Part shown: positions 23,146 through 34,913 of the stretch, in pieces
Layout of the letters: every line of letters begins with the position of its first letter
How positions within the stretch are numbered: position 1 is the first letter of the stretch
DNA from: Bidens hawaiensis
Lineage: Eukaryota > Streptophyta > Magnoliopsida > Asterales > Asteraceae
Length of the DNA stretch: 64,000 bases
Assembly (NCBI GenBank): GCA_021521415.1
Contig: JAIQDT010007303.1
Coordinates: forward strand, 62,001 to 126,000
Direction: 5' to 3'
The notes under the pieces: generated by a model
Databases searched by the model: none
What the model was told of the DNA's origin: nothing
The model's input: only the letters and a program-made list of their open reading frames with translations
Program-made: the position numbers and the translations under genes

Positions 23146-24855
23146 TGATGTGCTCAACAATCAATTAAATATTAACTAAATTAAAAAAGTAATAAAAACT
23201 AGACCTAAGACTCAACTAAACAAAACACCGGCAAGTGAACCGTTCAATTGTACTAAATCTAAGTAAGTCCGGAATATCGAACCCACAAGACTCTAATAAT
23301 TACGTTAATTAACTAATTAGACTCGACTTACGACACGACTATTTATTATTAATGTTTTAAGGGGGTTTTTAAACTAATATTAAACTAAGAAAGTAAATAA
23401 ACAAGCAAACGAGAAAACAAGCAGATAAATCACAAGATCGAAACCAATCAGAGAAGGAATCTACCTAGGTAAGAATCCCATGTATCAACAATCATCAAGC
23501 AATGGACAAATAACATGATTATGGAAACTGATTTCTAAACGTATTCATCTAATAAACACTAAAGAACCCTTGACCGAATCAAATGAAATTCCAAAGAATA
23601 ATTATTAGATTATTAAGCAATCAGTATTATTGATTTCCGCAAAGTCATCAATTAGGGTTAATTAATAGTATCTAAAGCAAGAAATCTTACGAAACACTAA
23701 ACCCTAGATAACTTGATAAGCTAACATGACATCATGAACATGGATCAACACAATAAGCAAGAATATTGTCACTAACTATCCTAGCATGCAATTGACCAAG
23801 ACACATGAACAACTCCTCACCTTATCGCTTTTGGAATTTAGCAAAACATTTAAAACCCTAACCAACTATCAACAAGCTTCTATGATCTAATAGGCTTATT
23901 CAACCATAATAATCAAAACACCAAGTAATTGATTAAACATGAACCCTAATATCTAAAGAACACAATCAACAGAAAACAAGATCCATGTGAAGCAATAGTT
24001 AAATAATCAATCAAGATAGCAAATACTCATATGCATCATGAAAGCAAAATCAAGTCTTTACTATTAATAAAACGAAACCATAATCAAACAATTGTCCAAA
24101 GCAAGAATCAAGCGTCAAACATATTCATCAAACCTAGGTAGACATGAAGTCTAGCCTAGAATCATCCTTAAAAATAATCCCAAACAAGTATTAAAAACAA
24201 AGAGGAAAGACATGACAAATAATGAACAAGGAACGAAAGTTAGAGCGATAAAACCCTTTGCAATTGATCCTTGAACACCCGGATGAAAGAACTCTTGATC
24301 CTCCTTAGTTCCTAGCTTCAAATCAACTTGAAAACCTTGGAAACCCTCTCAAAATCGGCTGCAATAAGTCTTTTGATCGGATTGGTTATAAAGATGTATA
24401 TATAGAACACATAATGGGCTTGGCTTGCAAAATTTGCAGCTCAGAAGGCCTAGGCGCCCGGTGGCCGCCTTGGCCCCTAGCCTTAGCGCGGCGCGGCGCG
24501 GCGCCCTTTATGGGTGGATTTCGGATTTTTTTATTATTTCTTGTTAAATCTTTGCCCAATCTTTGATTGATCTTTCTTGAACTCCAAGTAACACTTAGAA
24601 TCTTCTAGAACTTGTTTGCCTTGCTCACCAAACCACCATCCACATGAAAATACATCAAAACTCTAAGTGAAGCAATCACATAATCATTAACGAGCAAAAC
24701 GAGTATAAACTTCTCATGAAAAGATAGAAAGAATTAAGTTTAACATGCAAGACATCATAAGATATAAAACATAATAAATAGATAAAACTTGACTCAAAAC
24801 CTTAAATAAACAAAACTTTACACGGGATTTAAGATGTATAAATACATGTATATCA
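23146..24855 (-). repeat. 3' LTR of Athila-B
   Basis: 1,710 bp, a direct repeat of 29615-33142 minus its insertion. It contains a GC-rich GGCGCCCGGTGGCCGCC...GCGCGGCGCGG stretch near 24450-24510 that also appears in the other LTR. The segment of about 24095-24450 is absent from the other LTR. Confidence 0.85.
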
Positions 24856-24874
24856 AATATCCCCACACTTATTC
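24856..24874 (-). promoter_or_regulatory. Polypurine tract of Athila-B
   Basis: The minus strand reads GAATAAGTGTGGGGATATT right before the LTR tip TGATATACATG. It closely resembles the gypsy-A tract at 47556-47570. Confidence 0.7.
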
Positions 24875-26809
24875 TTTTTTAGTCCCTGAAAAAGTCTAAA
24901 GCAGTTGGATCAGAATTGGAAAATATAGTCTTACAAACATATAGGTTAATTTTTAAAGCATAGAAAAACGCAAAAAACGCGATCACCGATATTGTTGTCC
25001 ACTTAAACCCATGCCTTAATCTTTACCGGTACAAATATGATCTGAAAATAATAGTACTCAGTGGTTTACACAATTAAGACCCGCTTATTTTCAGCTTTTA
25101 CCGGACCAGACCACCCCAACTTGACTTAAACCTCAAAATTAGCAGATTTAAAACTTTTGTTGCTCTATTTTTTTTATGAATAGTTAAGACGAACAAGGGT
25201 ATTGTTTATCCACCTAATCTTAAGCATCAAAGTCTACCAAGTAGCCATTAGATATGATTAAGGTTCAATTAATTTATAGCTAGTGTTCCCTACAACATGA
25301 CATACCCCCGTTATCAAGCAATACACCGAACCATTACCATAGTTGAGTATGAAAAATTTCATCTGTAGGGCTTACATGTGGCGTGTCCCTTGTGGTCCAT
25401 TTCATAATGGGACGCGAGCAAGGGGACCCCACATGGCTAACATCGTGGATGATCAAGTCTGTAATGCATTTGTACTTTTGTACTCTTTGTGATCATGTTT
25501 AAAGACTTATGTGGCAGAAATCTGCGGGTTTGCTCTTTTTTAGCTTTATTTTAAATATTCACAACCCCATTTGGAATTGTGAATACCCAGATGAATAGTC
25601 GGCATATAGACCCATAGTATCCGGACCTGGGGCATCCCATCAATACAAGATTTAAGGTTATAAAACCATACGCCAATGATGTGTAAAACACTAAAACTAA
25701 GCAGTTTAAGATTTATATCACAGGCTACATGGCATACTCTAACGTTAAACATACCCAAGCATCATATGATAACGTATTCAATTTTTTAAACTTTTCAAAC
25801 TTTATGATATTTCCACTTTTCATACCAAGAATTGAGGCTTGAGTATGGCTGACATTTCATTACTTATTTTCTACGGACAAAACGCTTTACCCACAAGAGA
25901 TTTCCGACCCATTTTATCAGATTTGCCCTTTCATTTTCAAGGCTGAGCCTGCCGACACATCCCAAGTTAAGTGTGTTTTCTTTTATTTATCTCATATTAT
26001 TAGTAGTTTGAAAAACCAATTTCCGATAAGCATCATCATCTCCCACTTTAACGCAAAAAAACTATATTCAAGGGACATTTTTAGACATTTTTCAATTTTT
26101 TTAAATTTTTATTTTTTCCAAATTTTTTTTTTATTTTTCTTATTAAACTACGACTCAAATATCCTATCCCCTTGGTTAAATTTTGCATTGTCCTCAATGC
26201 AAGGATAAGGACGACTTAAAATAAAAAATAAAATTAAAAAAAATAAAGTCGAACTACAAAAAACTATAAAAACCTAAAAATTAAAAACAAAAGCAAAATA
26301 AAAAATTAACAAGCTAGATAATGGAAAAGACTTAGCTGGTTATATGCGCATGAAATATGATACCAAAGTTTTCTTTCATGAATGCCCTCCAACTACGAAC
26401 GTGCTCAGCAAATGGTTACTCCTTCTCTCACGAACGTAAATGGCCAAAACCAAACAAACAAATCTAAAAATGTATCATATTATAATGATAGATATTATGC
26501 ATTCAAATTGTTTCAATCAACCGACAAATATATAAAACATGAATAATAAGCAGCAAATAATAATAAAACATAAAGTATACGGCTCAGCTGCTCCATCCCA
26601 CACTTGTCTTTTTCATTAAATTCTTCCTTTGGGGATCGTCTCTCTAGCTCGTTCAATCTCCAAACTAGCAAAACTCAAAAACACAAAACAAAGTCGAACT
26701 ACAAAAAACTACGTTAGTGAGTTAAAGAAAAAGAAAATAAAAATAAAAATAAAAGAAAGTGTACAAACTCTACACTTGATTTTTCACTCAAGAACCCATG
26801 CTATGAGAA
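24875..26809 (-). other. Non-coding 3' region of Athila-B
   Basis: About 1.9 kb without a credible gene; AT-rich with A and T runs. It contains the hairpin GCATTG-AGGA-CAATGC (minus strand, 26200-26185) followed by a purine-rich AAGGGGATAGGATA. No RT or integrase remnants were seen. Confidence 0.6.
26185..26200 (-). other. Stem-AGGA-stem hairpin in Athila-B
   Basis: GCATTG AGGA CAATGC on the minus strand: 6-bp perfect arms with an AGGA loop, upstream of a purine-rich run. The same design occurs in gypsy-A at 37834-37849 and 47533-47550. Confidence 0.6.
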
Positions 26810-27012
26810 TCACGTGGCGGACCGTGTGGAGCTTCCTCCACCTCGGTAGAACTCCAATGCCCTCAAAGATTCGAAATCACGATCCAACCATTCATCAATC
26901 TTGGTCTTCTTCTTTATAACTCCACGAACCTTTTCAAACTTACGCTTTCCACCACCCCGTTCCCTAACACACTTTACCATTACCCGAGAACTAGAACCCG
27001 CTCGCTCCTTTT

Positions 27013-27850
27013 TCACACTCTACTCACCGAACGGGAATCGTCAAGACTAGGGCCCATGCCCGAGATAAATGATTCTATCGAATAAACTGGATGACATGGA
27101 TCGATAAGACCGTCTTGACTACTCGGATGTCTCATGGACTTGGCCAAATAAGTGGCACTATCATCACCGGCTCTAAGAGTTATCTTGCCTTCAAACACAT
27201 CTATGATTGCCCTAGCAGTACGTAAAAATGGACGACCCAAAATGATAGGAACTCTCTCGTCGGCCTCCATATCTAAAACAACAAAATCTGCGGGAAACAC
27301 CAAATTATCTACTTTAACGAGAAAATTTTCCACGACACCCCTCGGATACTTAACGGAACGATCGGCTAAAGACAATGTCATACGAGTAAGGGTGAGCTCT
27401 CCTAGAACCCACTTTTCATATAAAGAATACGGCATGAGGTTTATACTAGCTCCAAGATAGGCCAATGCTTGACACGTTGTATCACTTCCGAAAAGGCATG
27501 GAATGGTAAAAACGCCGGGGGTCGGGTAATTTTTCCGGCACTTTATTCATAACCACCGCATAACACTCTCCATTCAGCGGTACAGTCGACAACTCCTCCA
27601 ACTTATCCTTTCTTTTAAGAAGATATTTCAAGAACTTGGCGTACTTCGGCATATGTTGGAGGACTTCGACGAACGGGAGGTTGACATTTAATTGGCTAAA
27701 AATATTGAGAAAATTCCCGTAATCCTTCGTATACTATTGATGTTTTAGACGAGCGGGATATGGGACATAGGCAGGGTTAATGATGTGTGGTGGTGGCCGG
27801 ACTCCAACCGGCTTCTTTTCAACTAGTGGCTCAATAATCGGTGTTGTAAT
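27013..27850 (-). pseudogene. Athila-B protease region
   Basis: Reading on the minus strand: PPPHIINPAYVPYPARLKHQ, LNVNLPFVEVLQHMPKYAKFL, KLEELSTVPLNGE, then an open 150-codon stretch (27465-27013) with AYLGASINLMPYSLYEK, LADRSVKYPRGVVENFLVKVD and VPIILGRPFL. The retropepsin motif should be DLGAS; Asp is Tyr here, which removes the catalytic residue. A basic tail (KKERAGSSSRVMVKCVRERGG) follows at 27016-26810 in another frame. Protease would mature Gag; this copy cannot. Confidence 0.8.
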
Positions 27851-28149
27851 TTGTGACTTACCCGAGCCTCTACCTCTATCTCCTCATCTACCAGCTCATC
27901 GTCCCCATCTTTCCCAATTTCTTTACTAACTACCTCCGGACCAAAAACCCTACCACTACGAGTGAAGATGGCTTTCAATTGAGCAGCCGGATTAGTTTGA
28001 GGAATACCCGAAAACTAACTTGGGGGCCTTTCTTCTAAACGACAAGCAATATCACCAATAGTTCTTTGAATATCGAGAATAGAAGATTGCTGATTCTTGA
28101 AAAGCAAATCGTGTTCAGCAAACTTTTTCTGTGTAACTTGATCTCTTCC

Positions 28150-29423
28150 AGGATTTGCTTCATCATTTCTTCAAAACGCCCAATTACACCGTTCGAATCC
28201 TGCACATTATTTTGAACATTAGTACCATCGATGTTATTATTATTAAAATACTGACCTTGTGCTGGAGCATAAGAATTTTGAAATCCGGGTGGTGCGCATA
28301 ACGAACGCTAGTTGGAATTATTCTGATTCGGGTTCTTGTAGGTGTTCCAACTCTGATTATTGTTGTTGTAAATGTTGGGAAACCTAGTCTGACAGGAAAC
28401 AAAATTGACATGTTGATTCATCACCGGGCACTCCAACGTACCATGTCCACCTCAAAAAAACTCACACCTGTCCACCTTGGCCTTCACCTCCTTAACCTCT
28501 CGAGTTAGTGATTCCAAAGCAGCTGCCACACTAGTATCCAGATTAACCTGGTGTACACCTCGAGCAGATGAGGATGTACTGCTAACGGGAGTGGAATTCC
28601 CGCGATGTGGCTCTTTGGCAAGGCTTGATTGAGCGAAGCTCTCAAACATCTCGTTACACTCGGTGACATTTTTCCTCGCCAGTAAACTTCCTCCCGCGGC
28701 CTTGTCGAACCGAACTTAGGTTTCGTAGTTCAACCCGTTGTAAAATTTCTCCACGAGAGCCCATGGTGTAAGACCATTTTGTGAACAACGGGCAAGTAGG
28801 TTCTGAAAACGCTCCCAAGCATAACAATATTGCTCCACCGGCTTCATGTGAAACGAGTGAATCTGATCGCGAAGAATAGCCACTTTAGCAGGTGGGAAGT
28901 ATCTTTTGATAAAGGGTGAATGCAATGCTTCCCAAGTGGTGAACGTGCCAGGTGGCTGAGTGTCAAGCCAAGTAGCTGCTTTAGCTGCAAGTGAAAACGG
29001 AAACAGATGTAAGAAAATAACATCTTTGGTAGCACCTTGTAAATAAAAAGTTTTAAGAACGCGGTAAAGTCGGTTAATGTGAGCCGGTGCATCCTCATCA
29101 TCACGCCCATTTAACTGATTGGTTTAAACGATGTTGTTCATGACGTAGGACGGGATTTGCCACAAGTTGCGGTTGGCGATCTCGAGAACGACGATGCATG
29201 ACTGGTTTCCGGTTAAGCCATCGAAGGCTTGAGCGGAAATTGTCCTATTGTCGGCCATTGGATCTTGACCTCTAGGACTTTCGGGTGGTGAACTGGGTGG
29301 TGACGAATTTGGTGTAGATGCGGGTTTTGACGGTTGTTCTTCTACTGACGAACTAGCCTCGGTCTTCAACGGGGAAAACTCCAGATTCTCCAGCGGTGGT
29401 CCTTGCGAACGAAGACGTGGCAT
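28150..29423 (-). pseudogene. Athila-B gag
   Basis: It starts at the ATG at 29423 (MPRLRSQGPP), followed by a Ser/Pro-rich N-terminus (SSPPSSPPESPRGQDP), then NGRDDEDAPAHINRLYRV, FLHLFPFSLAAKAATWLD, FTTWEALHSPFIKRYFPP, EQYCYAWERFQNLLARC and LTPWALVEKFYNGL. These are classic Athila gag blocks. A knuckle-like CEFF.GGHGTLEC and an Asn-rich tail end it. Several stops and at least three frame changes are present. It lies just inside the 5' LTR/primer site, as expected for gag. Confidence 0.8.
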
Positions 29424-29590
29424 AAACCTGAAAAACGCAAAAGACCAAGTGAGTAGACTCGAAAACTTAAAAATAAACAAAAGATAAACTAAAACTTAAA
29501 TTAAACTCCTACGACTCAAACAAAAATAAAGCAAATAGCACGGATGTAGCAGATAAGTCCAAGTAAGGCTAATAACGCAATTGCTAAGAG

Positions 29591-29608
29591 TCCCCAGCAA
29601 CGGCGCCA
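29591..29608 (-). promoter_or_regulatory. Primer binding site of Athila-B (tRNA-Asp type)
   Basis: The minus strand reads TGGCGCCGTTGCTGGGGA, 6 bp inside the LTR (29615). It is one base from perfect complementarity to plant tRNA-Asp. Confidence 0.85.
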
Positions 29609-30899
29609 AAAACTTGATGTGCTCAAAACAGTCAATTAAATATTGACTAAATTAAACAAGTAATAAAAACTAGACCTAAGACTCAACTAAACAAAACACC
29701 GGCAAGTGAACCGGTCAATTGTACTAAAGCTAAGTAAGTCCAGAATATCGAACCCACGGGACTCAATAAATTACGTTAGTTAACTAATTAGACACGACTT
29801 ACGACACGACTATTTATTATTAATGTTTTAAGGGGGTTTTTAAACTAATATTAAACTAAGAAAGTAAATAAACAAGCCAACAAGAAAACAAGCAGATAAA
29901 TCATAAGATCGAAACCAATCAGAGAAGGAATCTACCTAGGTAAGAATCTCATGTATCAACAATCATCAAGAAATGGACAAATAACATGATTATGGAAACT
30001 GATTTCTAAACGTATTCATCTAATAAACCCTAAAAAACCCTTGACCGAATCAAATGAAATTCCAAAGAATAATTATTAGAATATTAAGCAATCAGTATTA
30101 CTGATTTCCACAAAGTCATCCATTAGGGTTAATTAATGGCAAGCAATCTTACGAAACACTAAACCCTATATAACTTGAGAAGCTAACATGACATCATGAA
30201 CATGGATCAACACAATAAGCAAGAATATTGTTACTAACTATCCTAGCATGCAATTGACCAAGACACATGATGTAACATCCTACTTTTGCTTATAATGATA
30301 AAATAAATTTCGTCTATTTTATAGTGGGTCGTTATCGGTTTAGATAAATAGAATATGAGTTGGGCTAGTGTTGGGTAAATGGATATGGGTTATGGACTTG
30401 GGTTAGGAAAGAAAGAAGTAAAGAGCATGGGCTTAAGCCCATGATCCATAAATATATAAACCCTTAATAAGCACTTAATTCCTCATTTTACACATATTCC
30501 ATACACCACCAAAACACACACTTAAGATCTCTCTCTAGTTCTCTCCTTGCCTAAGCCAAGACCAAGAAGAAAACCGATTACCGACCCGAGGTAATGATAG
30601 TCTAATATTGTATGAGCTTAACCCGTTAGATATAGTCACGAAACGACGAGCCGACACCTTTAAATCGTTAAGTCACCAGATCTGGGTGGAATCAGGTATA
30701 AACCGAACCTATGATGAGCTTAGGGGTCACCCTAGCTCAGATCTGGATCGAACGGGACGAAAAACAATGAAAAACGGTGTAAAATGGGGTAAACCGCGTT
30801 TTTCCTGCCACCGCCCGGTTTTCCGGCACGGCGGCGCCGGAAAGGCGGCGCATGTATTTAAGGATGTTAGGGAATGTTCCTGACATTCTCTGACAAACC

Positions 30900-31215
30900 C
30901 TAAACCTAATTCGTTAACAAATTAGGGGCGATTCGCCAAGTAATTCGTTAAAGAAAGCATAGAGAATTAGCTTCAGTTCGTGTTCAATTCGTTAAGGGAA
31001 AAGATAACGAATCACCCTTGATTCGTTATAGTCATTCGTTAAAAGAGATGACGAATTGGAAGGACCAATTCGTTACATGGACTGATTCGCTACATGAACT
31101 GATTCGTCATGGACCAGTTCGTTATAAGGTCCAGTTCGCTTAATAACCAGTTCGTTAAAGGGTTCAATACGCTACATGGACCAGTTAGCTAAGATATGCC
31201 AATTCGTTAATATAC
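30900..31215. repeat. Reiterated ATTCGTTA words in LTR-H
   Basis: About 15 copies of ATTCGTTA, AGTTCGTTA, ATTCGCTA and the reverse TAACGAAT occur within some 300 bp, at irregular 10-30-bp spacing. It is not a simple tandem array. The same word fills LTR-Z (202-673). Confidence 0.7.
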
Positions 31216-31857
31216 GAATTAGAAGTTTAACAAATGGACAGAAAGGTCACTGAACTTAGAAAAGAATGAATTAATTACAAAGAAGCCCTCGAACTTTCAA
31301 GTTAGCGAATTAAATAATGATTTAAAATCCTAATGGAAAATGTGTTACGACAGCCAGGGGCTCTTCCCCTTGGACCCTGCTAGGGGATGCCGCCCCTAGA
31401 CCCCGCTGCCAGGGGCGCTGCCCCCGGACCCCCCGTTCGTTGTGGGTTATGAATAAACTAGAAATGCGATATAGATAGTGATAGTAAATTGATATGTGTA
31501 ATTGTTATACAGTTAGTCGTGCACAGCTCAAGAAAGGAATAACCATTATCGGTGAACGTAACCGACTTCAAGTGAGTTTCTAGCCCCATTCCTTGTTATG
31601 TTTTCGGGGCTGTGTGCATACTCGATGTGATTAGTTAATACACTTATCCTAAGTGATAAGTGTATGCCATATATGTATTATGTGAAATGTATGAATGATT
31701 TCTTGTCGGTACATGAACGATCTTCGGAATTGCATGTACTACCAGGAAATGGTTTGATGTTATATGTATGTTGTAAGATGAAGAATGAATGATGTATGTA
31801 CGTATGAAAGTTTACGATTATGTATATAGAAAGTATGCTATGGGGGTATGGAAGAAA

Positions 31858-32026
31858 GGGTACCGGACCCTAATTATATCCGAGGATGGAGGGTACCGGA
31901 CCCTAATAATATCCGAGGATGAAGGGTGACCGGACCCTAATAATATCCGAGGATGAAGGGTGACCAGACCTAATAATATCCGAGGATGGAGGGTACCGGA
32001 CCCTAATAATATCCGAGGTATGTAGG
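31858..32026. repeat. Tandem repeat in LTR-H, ~35-bp unit
   Basis: About five copies of GGGTACCGGACCCTAATAAT plus ATCCGAGGATGGA, with a TACC/TGACC variant at the start. Confidence 0.85.
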
Positions 32027-33142
32027 GCGAATGCTCTTTATAATGTAAGGTTAGTTATGAATGTATATGAAAGAATGATGGACAGGTTAAGTATGTAATG
32101 CGTACCTTCGGGCATGTATATGTGTATGTAAAGTGAGTTATGTGATTAATTATAACTCACTCAGCGTAGCTGACTTTTAGTATGCACGCAGGTTAACAGA
32201 TTGAGGCAGCTGGTTTGAGATGGACACATGGCAGGACTGAAGAGGCTGGCATCTGAAGATTTTTCATGATGTTTTGATACTATGTTTTATGTTATGTTTT
32301 TAAAAGACAAGTTATGGATGTTTGTAATGGATGGTTGACAGTTTATATTATTCCGCGAAAGTTTTAATTAACTCTAATATTTAGAACTGTGTTTATGAGT
32401 AAATCCAACACAAAAGTAGGGCTACCGGTAACGGGGCCTTACACATGAACAACTCCTCACCTTACAGCTTTTGGAATTTAGCAGAACATTTAAAACCCTA
32501 ACCAACTATCAACTAGCTTCTATGATCTAATAGGCTTATTCAACCATAATAATCAAAACACCAAAAAATTGATTAAACATGAACCCTAATATCTAAAGAA
32601 CACAATCAATAGAAAACAAGATCCATGTGAAGCAATAGTTAAATCAATCAAGATAGCAAATACTCATATGCATCATGAAAGCAAAATCAAGTCTTTACTC
32701 TTAATAAAACGAAACCATAATCAAACAATTATCCAAAAGGCCTAGGCGCCCGGTGGCCGCCTTGGCCCCTAGCCTTAGCGCGGCGCGGCACCCTTTATGG
32801 GTTGATTTCGGATTTTTTTAATATTTCTTGTTAAATCTTTGCCCAATCTTTGATTGATCTTTCTTGAACTCCAAGTAACACTTAGAATCTTCTAGAACTT
32901 GTTTTCGTTGCTCACCAAACCACCATCTACATGAAAATAAATCAAAACTCTAAGTGAAGCAATCACATAATCATTAACGAGCAAAACGAGTATAAACTTC
33001 GCATGAAAAGATAGAAAGAATTAAGTTTAACATGAAAGACATCAAAAGATATAAAACATAATAAATAGATAAAACTTGACTCAAAACCTTAAATAAACAA
33101 AACTTTACACGGGATTCAAGATGTATAAATACATGTATATCA

Positions 33143-33302
33143 ATGCAAGTAGCAAATACTACCTAACAACGGTTTACTACCCCTAATAAGTATGACGAAG
33201 TGCCATTCAATAACATCATCCCCTTCAAGTCCCTCACTTGAAAATGATTTAGGTGAATCTATAATTTATTCTTTTTTCCACAGATGACATGTAAAATCCA
33301 AA
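33143..33302 (-). other. Copia 3'-interior fragment, right of Athila-B
   Basis: Continues 23105-23145 after the duplicated ATGCA. It matches the copia-C 3' UTR at 16641-16790 (CCTAACAACGGTTTACT, ACGAAGTGCCATTCAA). The junction to gypsy-A integrase lies near 33300, within AAATCCAAAGAC. Confidence 0.7.
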
Positions 33303-33809
33303 GACGAAAAATTAGATAACGCTTTGTGGGCCCTTAGGACAGCCTACAAAACCCCCAAAGGAACAACATAATTCAAACTTGTTTATGGGAAATCATGTCA
33401 TCTACCCGTAGAACTGAAACACAAAGCTTATTAGGCTCTTAGAGCAGTGAAATTTGATCTAATTTCCGCCGGTAAAAACCGGGAAGATCAGATTCACGAG
33501 CTAGAAGAACTGAGAGCACTGGCCTATGAAAAATCCTGGTCTTACATAGAAAAGACTAAGCATTTGCACGACACCCATTTAAAAGGAAACAAAAAGTTTC
33601 AAGTTGGCAATCATGTACTGTTATATAACACACGTTTACATCTTTTCCTAGGAAAGCTGAAATCTCGTTGAACAGGCCCATACATAGTTGAAACAGTTTT
33701 TAACTATGGGACCGTTGAGATTTCAAATCATGACGGCCACAAGTTCAAAGTTAATGAGCATCGATTGAAGCCATACATCGATGGACCATTCAAGGCGTCT
33801 CGGAAGTAG
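33303..33809 (+). pseudogene. Gypsy-A integrase C-terminal part
   Basis: One frame from LDNALWALRTAYKTPKG through YGKSCHLPVELKHKAY, VKFDLISAGKNREDQIHELEELR, HLKGNKKFQVGNHVLLYN, RLHLFLGKLKSR and VEISNHDGHKFKVNEHRLKPY to a stop at 33807-33809. This is the end of an Athila integrase, beyond the catalytic core. There are three internal stops; two replace expected Trp codons (TAG after KHKAY, TGA at 33669-33671). It confirms that gypsy-A resumes after copia-C and that about 2 kb of its pol is gone. Confidence 0.8.
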
Positions 33810-34184
33810 TAATCCTCCATCAGAACCAATGAACATACTCGAAGTAGGGTCTGACCCAGACCCTCATTAAACCAGGCCTTGTGTGTGTGTGTATACATAT
33901 TCCTTATTTTTATAAAAAAAAATAATCAAAACACGAAGGCGTGCTTCAGTTAGCATGGTCCCGTCCCACAAATTGTGGGTTGGAATCTTCGCTGCAAAAA
34001 TCTCAGTCGGTCTGACTCGTAACAGAATTGTCAGGCTCAAGCGCGGGCCGTGTTCCCAGAAACATGGGGCCGTGTCTGGAAACTGTTTGGTTATAAATTG
34101 CATATCTTGCCAATGCATTTCTTGCAACAAACCAAAAAACAAACTCTCAACTCTGAAATACCAAAATGCCTACTGAAATGAGCA
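33810..34184 (+). other. Spacer after gypsy-A pol
   Basis: Non-coding. It has a TG microsatellite at about 33880-33892 and a CATGGGGCCGTG word at 34063-34074. No gene seen. Confidence 0.5.
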
Positions 34185-34457
34185 ATGAAATTTCCATTCC
34201 TAACCAACCGAGAAACGAAACTCAGACACATTTCCAAAACCGAGCTACTACTCAAACTTCAAGAGCTCGTGAAGGAACTCACCGAAATGAATCTCCTCGC
34301 AGAGATGAGTCTTGTTCAACTCACCGAGTCGGTAGAAAGTATAAAGATGGAATTACGGGACATCAAAGAACAACTACACTTTCAAGTCCTCCGTTTCACC
34401 TACTTTCCTCCACCCGGACCGTTCGATGGAGACCCATTTTTATCTTTTCATGTATAA
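34185..34457 (+). CDS. Small coiled-coil ORF in gypsy-A 3' region (first of two)
   Basis: Ninety codons, starting MKFPFLTNRETK. Residues about 18-65 (LLLKLQELVKELTEMNLLAE, then SVESIKMELRDIKEQL) show leucine/isoleucine heptads and high charge, the look of a coiled coil. It ends with FDGDPFLSFHV. I do not recognise a family. It sits downstream of pol and resembles the second ORF at 34914-35240 in size, composition and position after a GC-word. The ATG at 34166 is in another frame, so the true start is unclear; the ORF may be a frame-shifted remnant. Confidence 0.35.
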   Translation: MKFPFLTNRETKLRHISKTELLLKLQELVKELTEMNLLAEMSLVQLTESVESIKMELRDIKEQLHFQVLRFTYFPPPGPFDGDPFLSFHV

Positions 34458-34913
34458 TCAAGTGCATTAGGCACAAGTTTAGGACTTCCGGGCTTACCCA
34501 ACTTAATTTCATGTTTTAGGATATTCAGGATTATCGCAATTCTATGTTTAGGACCTTTTATTAATGAAAAGTAGTTTTAGGACATAAAATGTGTTCAATT
34601 AACAACTTAAACATCGTTTCGAAAGTTCATGCTCTCGCGTTTTGCTGAAAATGAAAGATAAAATTCTAGTGACTAAAAGCACGGGACGCGCATCTTGTTA
34701 CGCGAGGCCGTGGTCACCATAGAATCTTCAGCACGATACGCGCTGATGCCATACAATTCTCTGAATCAGAAATATTTATTCCCTCAAAAATACGGGGCCG
34801 TGTAACAAGTTACACGGGGCCGTGCTTGACGTCCAGTCCCTCTATATGTTGCAAACACACTTCACTATTCCATTCATACCAAACAAAAAATATCCCAAAT
34901 AGATAATAGAAGA
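34458..34913 (+). other. Inter-ORF region with paired GC words
   Basis: Non-coding. It contains GCGAGGCCGTGG near 34703 and a pair of ACGGGGCCGTG words (34792-34802 and 34813-34824) joined by the inverted repeat CCGTGTAAC-AA-GTTACACGG (34798-34817). A CTCTATATG TATA-like word near 34850 and a C/A-rich leader precede the next ORF. Confidence 0.5.

Larger units (their letters stand above)
30271..32443 (+). repeat. Solo LTR-H, 2.17 kb
   Basis: TGTAACATCC...GGGGCCTTACA, flanked by the 5-bp duplication CATGA (30266-30270 and 32444-32448), inserted in the Athila-B LTR. No gag, pol or primer site follows, so it is a solo LTR. Shared layout with LTR-E and Tekay-G suggests the same Tekay/Del-like group: a TATA-like ATATATAAACCC (near 30458), GTAATG and GTGAGTTTCTAGCCCC words (near 30590 and 31571), AACTCACTCAG and a TTTAGTATGCACGCAG end (32154-32190). 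The 91-codon open frame at 30608-30883 has no recognisable domain. Confidence 0.85.
23146..33142 (-). mobile_element. Athila-B: Athila-type gypsy with gag and protease only
   Basis: Minus-strand element bounded by TGATGTGCTC and TGTATATCA (plus-strand view), with a 5-bp duplication ATGCA at 23141-23145 and 33143-33147. It has two LTRs, a tRNA-Asp type primer binding site next to the right-hand LTR, gag (29423-28150), a protease region (27850-27013), a non-coding 3' region (26809-24875) and a polypurine tract. RT, RNase H and integrase are wholly absent, so it is a non-autonomous gag-protease derivative or an internal deletion. The right LTR is interrupted by solo LTR-H and carries a ~360-bp deletion relative to the left one. 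Confidence 0.85.
29615..33142 (-). repeat. 5' LTR of Athila-B, split by solo LTR-H
   Basis: Direct repeat of 23146-24855 in two pieces, 29615-30270 and 32449-33142. Net length is about 1,350 bp, some 360 bp shorter than the partner because sequence equivalent to about 24095-24450 is missing near 32735. Confidence 0.85.
15656..33302 (-). mobile_element. Copia-C: rearranged minus-strand copia with Athila-B inside
   Basis: In its own orientation it reads: a short 3'-interior fragment (33302-33143 and 23145-23105, split by Athila-B); a truncated LTR (23104-22961); leader; gag-pol (21406-17385); 3' UTR; and a 3' LTR (16604-15656). The upstream 3'-interior piece before an LTR indicates an original LTR-interior-LTR-interior tandem, or recombination between two copies, followed by loss of the outer part together with the gypsy-A RT-to-integrase segment. 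The family is the same as copia-1 (39123-47361) but clearly diverged. No matching target duplication remains, as expected after deletion. Confidence 0.75.

Noticed and set aside
30608..30883. 91-codon ORF in LTR-H
   Set aside because: It has no domain, lies within a solo LTR, and has no evidence of conservation.
31858..32026. Regular repeats resembling a CRISPR array
   Set aside because: Units are contiguous with no unique spacers, in a plant LTR.
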